A stretch of DNA of 64,000 nt, taken from Eucalyptus grandis (Eukaryota; Streptophyta; Magnoliopsida; Myrtales; Myrtaceae). The stretch's first letter is position 1, and every line of letters begins with the position of its first letter. The notes below the pieces were generated by a model, which had not been told where the DNA came from, made no database searches, and saw nothing but the letters and a program-made list of their open reading frames with translations. The position numbers and the translations under genes are program-made. Positions 60,215-64,000 of this stretch are shown here, piece by piece. Location of the stretch: assembly GCF_016545825.1 (NCBI RefSeq), contig NC_052614.1:37046072-37110071 (forward strand), given 5' to 3'.

Positions 60215-63200
60215 ATGTCCATCACTGTGAGGTACCAAGGTACTTACACCATAAAGCCTGAGACGGCGACATGGGGTGGCCACCTACCGCTCTCAGAGCT
60301 AGACCAAATTGGCACCATCACCCATGTGCCCATCATTTACTTCTACAAACTACCCCTTGAATTGCTCCACCCAGCCGATGCCATCTTCAACATTCTCCGG
60401 GTTTCACTGAGCCGTGTGCTGGTCCCGTTCTATCCGCTCGCTGGAAGACTCAAGCGGCTTGACAGGGGACGGCTTCGACTTGATTGCAATGCCATGGGCG
60501 TTTGGCTCATCGAGGCCGAATCCGAAGGCACGCTCAATGACTTGGGCGATTTTTGTCCATCTCAGGAGTTTGAACAGATTGTGCCAAGCGTGGACTACAC
60601 GACGCCGATCCATGAGCTGCCGCTATTGCTAGTTCAAGTCACCAAGTTCAAGTGTGGTGGGCTCGCTTTGAGCACCACTATATCTCATGCGGTTGCTGAT
60701 GGGCCAAGTGCTACTCATTTCATGAACGAGTGGGCCCGTCTCGCCCGTGGCGAGCCACTGAGTGTTGAGCCGTATTATGATAGAAAGGTTAGTCATTGAT
60801 TGAAAGATTTTTCTTTTCGATAACACAAAGCATGCGAATCCTTTTTTTTTTTTTTTTTTTTCATAATTTAGAGGACAAAATAGAGACTTGTTTAGCCGAA
60901 GAAACATGAAACGCCAAGCAAGTGAATTATAACCCTTTAACACTGTTAACATGAATTTTTTTTGAAAAAATCATGTAAACGAATATTTTGGCTACTAAGA
61001 GGACGCACTAAAATTTTCTAATGAATTAAGTTAACACTCTTTGGAATCATATGATTTATTACCCTTGCTTGCATATAAATGACAACCAAAGTACCAATTC
61101 AAAAAATCTGGGTTGACCATATAATTTGCAATAATTGGACTTTTTTTCCTTTTTCAGTTTAAGTTAACCCCCCACTACCCATTACAAGAGGGAAAAGTAC
61201 CCAAGAAGTCCTAAACCTATTATATTGATATTAATTCAATCATAAACTTTTCAATTTGATCAATTTAATTCTAAACATTTTTATAATAGTACCAATTGAG
61301 TCCATACGGCTAATTTATGCCAGAAATTACTGATGTGAACACTTATCGTCCTATGTGGTACAATCAGTATAGATGTGAATTTTTTCATTTAATATTTAAT
61401 TATTTTGAATTTTTAAAATTTTTCTATTAATTTTTTTATTTCCTTTTCCTTTTTTTTTTACTTCTCTTTTCCTTCGTCTTTTTTTTTTACTTCTCTTTTC
61501 CTTCGTCTTTTTTTTCCCTTTCTTGTTTTTTCGTCCTTATTTCCTCTGCCAATGTCTGTGATGGCCAATGGAGGCACCAGCTACTGATGAGAGCGAGCTT
61601 TGGGACACTCTCACTAGCCCTAGTGGAGACCAGCCTTGGCTAGCCTTTTGGTGAGGACCAACAAGGACTAAGGGAGGCTGCCCCTCACTAGATCCGATGA
61701 GGGAAACCTCACCTAGCCTTTGCTAGAGGTTGGCAAGGGTTGGTGAGCACCAGGACACCCTGCCCCTGGCAAGGGCTGACCTTGCTTGGATGAGGCCCGC
61801 TAGAGGTTGGTGAGGGGACCTTGTGGTGGCGACCGTGCTGAGATGGCTAGGGGCCTTGTCTAGGCAAGGTTCGGGAGGGTTTCCTAGTGCTTGCTAGCCC
61901 TTGCCTACCTCAAGCAAGGGCCGAGTGAAGGTCCCCTCATCAGGTTTGGCGAGAGACGACCTTGCCCAGCCCTCACCAAAGATCGGCAATGGCCTTCTCT
62001 CCTGGGGCCAATGAAGGCATTTCGGCCCTCTTACTCACTAGCCATCATAAAGGCTGGCAAAGGAAAACAAGGAAGAAAAAAGAAAGGAAAGAAAAAAAGA
62101 AAGAAGGAAAAGAGAAGTAAATGGAAAGAAAAATATAAAGAAAAAAATTAAATAAAATTATTAAATAAAAACATTTATGTCAACGCCGATCGTGCTATAA
62201 AGGACAGCAAGATCGACGTTAGTAATTTCCTACTTAAATTGACTAGATGGGCTCAGTTGTACCGATGTGGAAAGATTTAGAATTAAATTAGTTTAGTGAA
62301 AAAGTTTATAACTAAATTGGTACAAATACAATAAGTTTAAATTTTTTTTGGTACTTTCCCCCGTTACAAGAGAATAATTTATCACTGAAGCCTTCTGCCT
62401 TTTGGCTTTACAAGCAACAATGAAGCTCCTTTTGAGAACATTTTACGTCTATGCAATTAAATTTTGTGAGTTGTGTCTCGTTTCACCTTCTCCACTTTTT
62501 TCTATTTCCGAATGGTTGTTTTTTCTCTTTAATTATGGAGTTTTGCTTTTGTCGTCACCGAGCAAAGGAGGCGTCTGTTTCTTCAAAGCCATTATATTTG
62601 CATAATTATCATGCTTGGTTGAGAACTATTAAACTCATTTCATATTTTTATTGTGCCCTGTTTACTTCGCTCCTAATGGCAACGTGTTATTGCCTAATTA
62701 TCCAGCCGTACGAATGTAAATTTATACATTGTAAATCTATATAATTTACATGTTCTCGAATGTGTTTCTATATCAACTTGTATTTCAAACTAATTTCCAA
62801 GCTTACCGATCAGATTATTTTAAAATATTGTTTTTAACTTTCAATTTATTTTTTTTCAATTTTGGATTATTAAATAACACACTTGGAATCTTCCTTATCG
62901 ATGCTTGATATCTTTCTTGCTCGCTTCCAATATTAGTCATATACTTTCTACATAAACACCAAAAACATGATTTCATCCATGACAGGCCTCTATTTGCATT
63001 GTTAATACTCGAAGTACTAGTTCATTTAAAAAGCAAGTGTGCAAGCGCGTAGAGTAGGTGTGAGTGCTAGTAACGAATATTTTCTCTAGTCGTCACTTTT
63101 CTGTGCCAAAACATAGATATTGACATCTTGCATGTAAGTTCATAAAGCTCGAAGCATACAGTCTCTTATTTCATAACTTCAATCAGTGTAATCATTTGCA

Positions 63201-64000
63201 TGATTTTTTGTATTCAACAAGGTTTTATGGGTGGGTGAAGATCCATCCGGCGTACTGCTGCCACCGCCAAACTTGGAGCACTCCGAGTTTAACCACCCGC
63301 CATTGCTAATCGGCCACACTAAAAACCTGGAACAGCGCATGAAGAAGACCACCATGGCCTTGCTAAAGTTGACGAAGACCCAGGTTGAATCCCTAAAGAA
63401 GGCGGCGAACAAGGAACGAGCCTGCAACAACCCTCGCCCCTACACCCGATACGAGACGATGGCCGCACACATATGGCGGTGTGCTTGCAAGGCACGCAAG
63501 CACAAGCCTGAGCAACCGACCGTGCTGTGCATTTGCGTTGATGCCCGCAGCCGCCTGCAGCCACCCCTAAAGCCCGGATACTTTGGCAATGCGACCTTTG
63601 ACGTCGTCGCAGCTGGCACATCCGGCGAGCTGGTGTCCAGCCCGCTCAGGTGCACCTCAAGCAAGATTCGAGAGGCCATCGAGGCAGTGACCTACGAACA
63701 TGTAAAGTCAACCATTGAGCACATCCGGAGACAACCGGACCTGACCATGTTTCAGGATCTGCATGCGCTAGGAAGCACACAGGGGCTTTTCTATGGAAAC
63801 CCTAATCTTGGGGTGGTGAGCTGGTTGACGATGCCGGTGTACGGCCTTGACTTCGGGTGGGGGAGAGAGATTCACATGGGGCCTGGGAACCACGATTTCG
63901 ACGGCGATTGTCTGGTTCTTCCAAGTTCTGATGAAGCAGGTGGCTTGGTGGTTGCCGTGGGCTTGCAAATAGAGCACATGGAAGATTTCAAGAAGTTCTT
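60215..64000 (+). CDS. BAHD acyltransferase, spermidine hydroxycinnamoyl transferase-like (3' end beyond window)
   Basis: Exon 1 is 60,215-60,787 and exon 2 is 63,222 to the window end; together 450 residues. BAHD enzymes move an acyl group from acyl-CoA to an alcohol or amine in the cytosol. The catalytic HAVAD (HxxxD) starts at His158, and the structural DFGWG at residues 401-405. Other family blocks are LVPFYPLAGRL, LDCNAMGVWLIEAES, TKFKCGGLALS and YFGNA. The overall pattern resembles spermidine hydroxycinnamoyl transferases and HCT, so a hydroxycinnamoyl-CoA:polyamine or shikimate-type role is likely but the acceptor is not readable. An upstream in-frame ATG (60,131) would add 28 residues unlike the family; 60,215 has a purine at -3 and gives a normal length. 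Only the last few codons are missing. No damage is seen, so it is probably functional. Confidence 0.9.
60788..63221 (+). other. Intron of the acyltransferase gene
   Basis: GT at 60,788 and AG at 63,220-63,221, phase 0, joining Lys191 to a Val-Leu-Trp-Val stretch. A single intron near this position is common in BAHD genes. Its 2.4 kb length is about half due to the MULE-like insertion. Confidence 0.85.
61191..62363. mobile_element. MULE-like element in the acyltransferase intron, 9-bp TSD
   Basis: Exact TTACAAGAG at 61,182-61,190 and 62,364-62,372. Left end GGAAAAGTACCCAAGAAGTC pairs with the right end's reverse complement (GGGGGAAAGTACC). Inverted arms extend about 200 bp. The GC-rich core (61,550-62,040) repeats 'tggtgaggacc / ctagcccttg' words. 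No transposase. Same broad family as 3344-4285. Confidence 0.8.

Noticed and set aside
61891..62151. 86-residue frame with a Lys-rich end
   Set aside because: Falls in the GC-rich core and A-rich arm of an intronic MULE-like element.

Overview
The window is plant nuclear DNA, almost certainly from a eudicot. It is AT-rich and intergenic, and nearly all the recognisable content is transposons: Ty3/gypsy chromoviruses primed by initiator-Met tRNA, Ty1/copia elements, MULE-like and hAT-like MITEs and a tRNA-derived SINE. The one convincing host gene is a BAHD acyltransferase with an intron. The style of the MULE-like repeats recalls Myrtaceae (eucalypt-like) genomes, but that is an impression from memory and not a species call.

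Layout. 1-5 kb: a minus-strand copia remnant carrying a SINE with a perfect 17-bp target duplication, then three MULE-like elements. 5-8.2 kb: no gene seen. 8.3-9.6 kb: a MULE with a 9-bp target duplication, holding an old copia solo LTR. 10.5-13.8 kb: another MULE, an LTR-like stretch and a hAT-like MITE. 13.96-45.76 kb: a deep nest. The outer layer looks like one decayed chromovirus on the minus strand. Its 3' LTR, chromodomain, integrase and RT are at the left (13.96-21.5 kb). Its protease, gag, PBS and 5' LTR are at the right (43.5-45.8 kb). Between them lie long gypsy LTRs inserted into one another. The innermost is a complete Tekay-like element (30,464-39,834) with TSD, LTRs, PBS, PPT, gag and a broken pol. 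47.1-56.2 kb: a copia element with gag but no pol, split by a 3.66-kb solo LTR of the Tekay-like family. 56.3-59.6 kb: an unidentified coding relic, a three-copy MITE array, a 363-bp AAT microsatellite and three near-identical 245-bp units. 60.2-64.0 kb: the acyltransferase gene, with a MULE in its intron and its last codons beyond the window.

The most unusual signals are non-coding. The long gypsy LTRs share a layout in their transcribed leader: a ~182-bp periodic motif (up to four copies per LTR, seen in five LTRs), arrays rich in GGATGCC words, and a short GT-AG intron-like segment of about 110 bp. I have not seen this combination described. Separately, two nearly identical copia LTRs differ mainly at CTG/CAG sites, which may be a methylation-linked read artefact.
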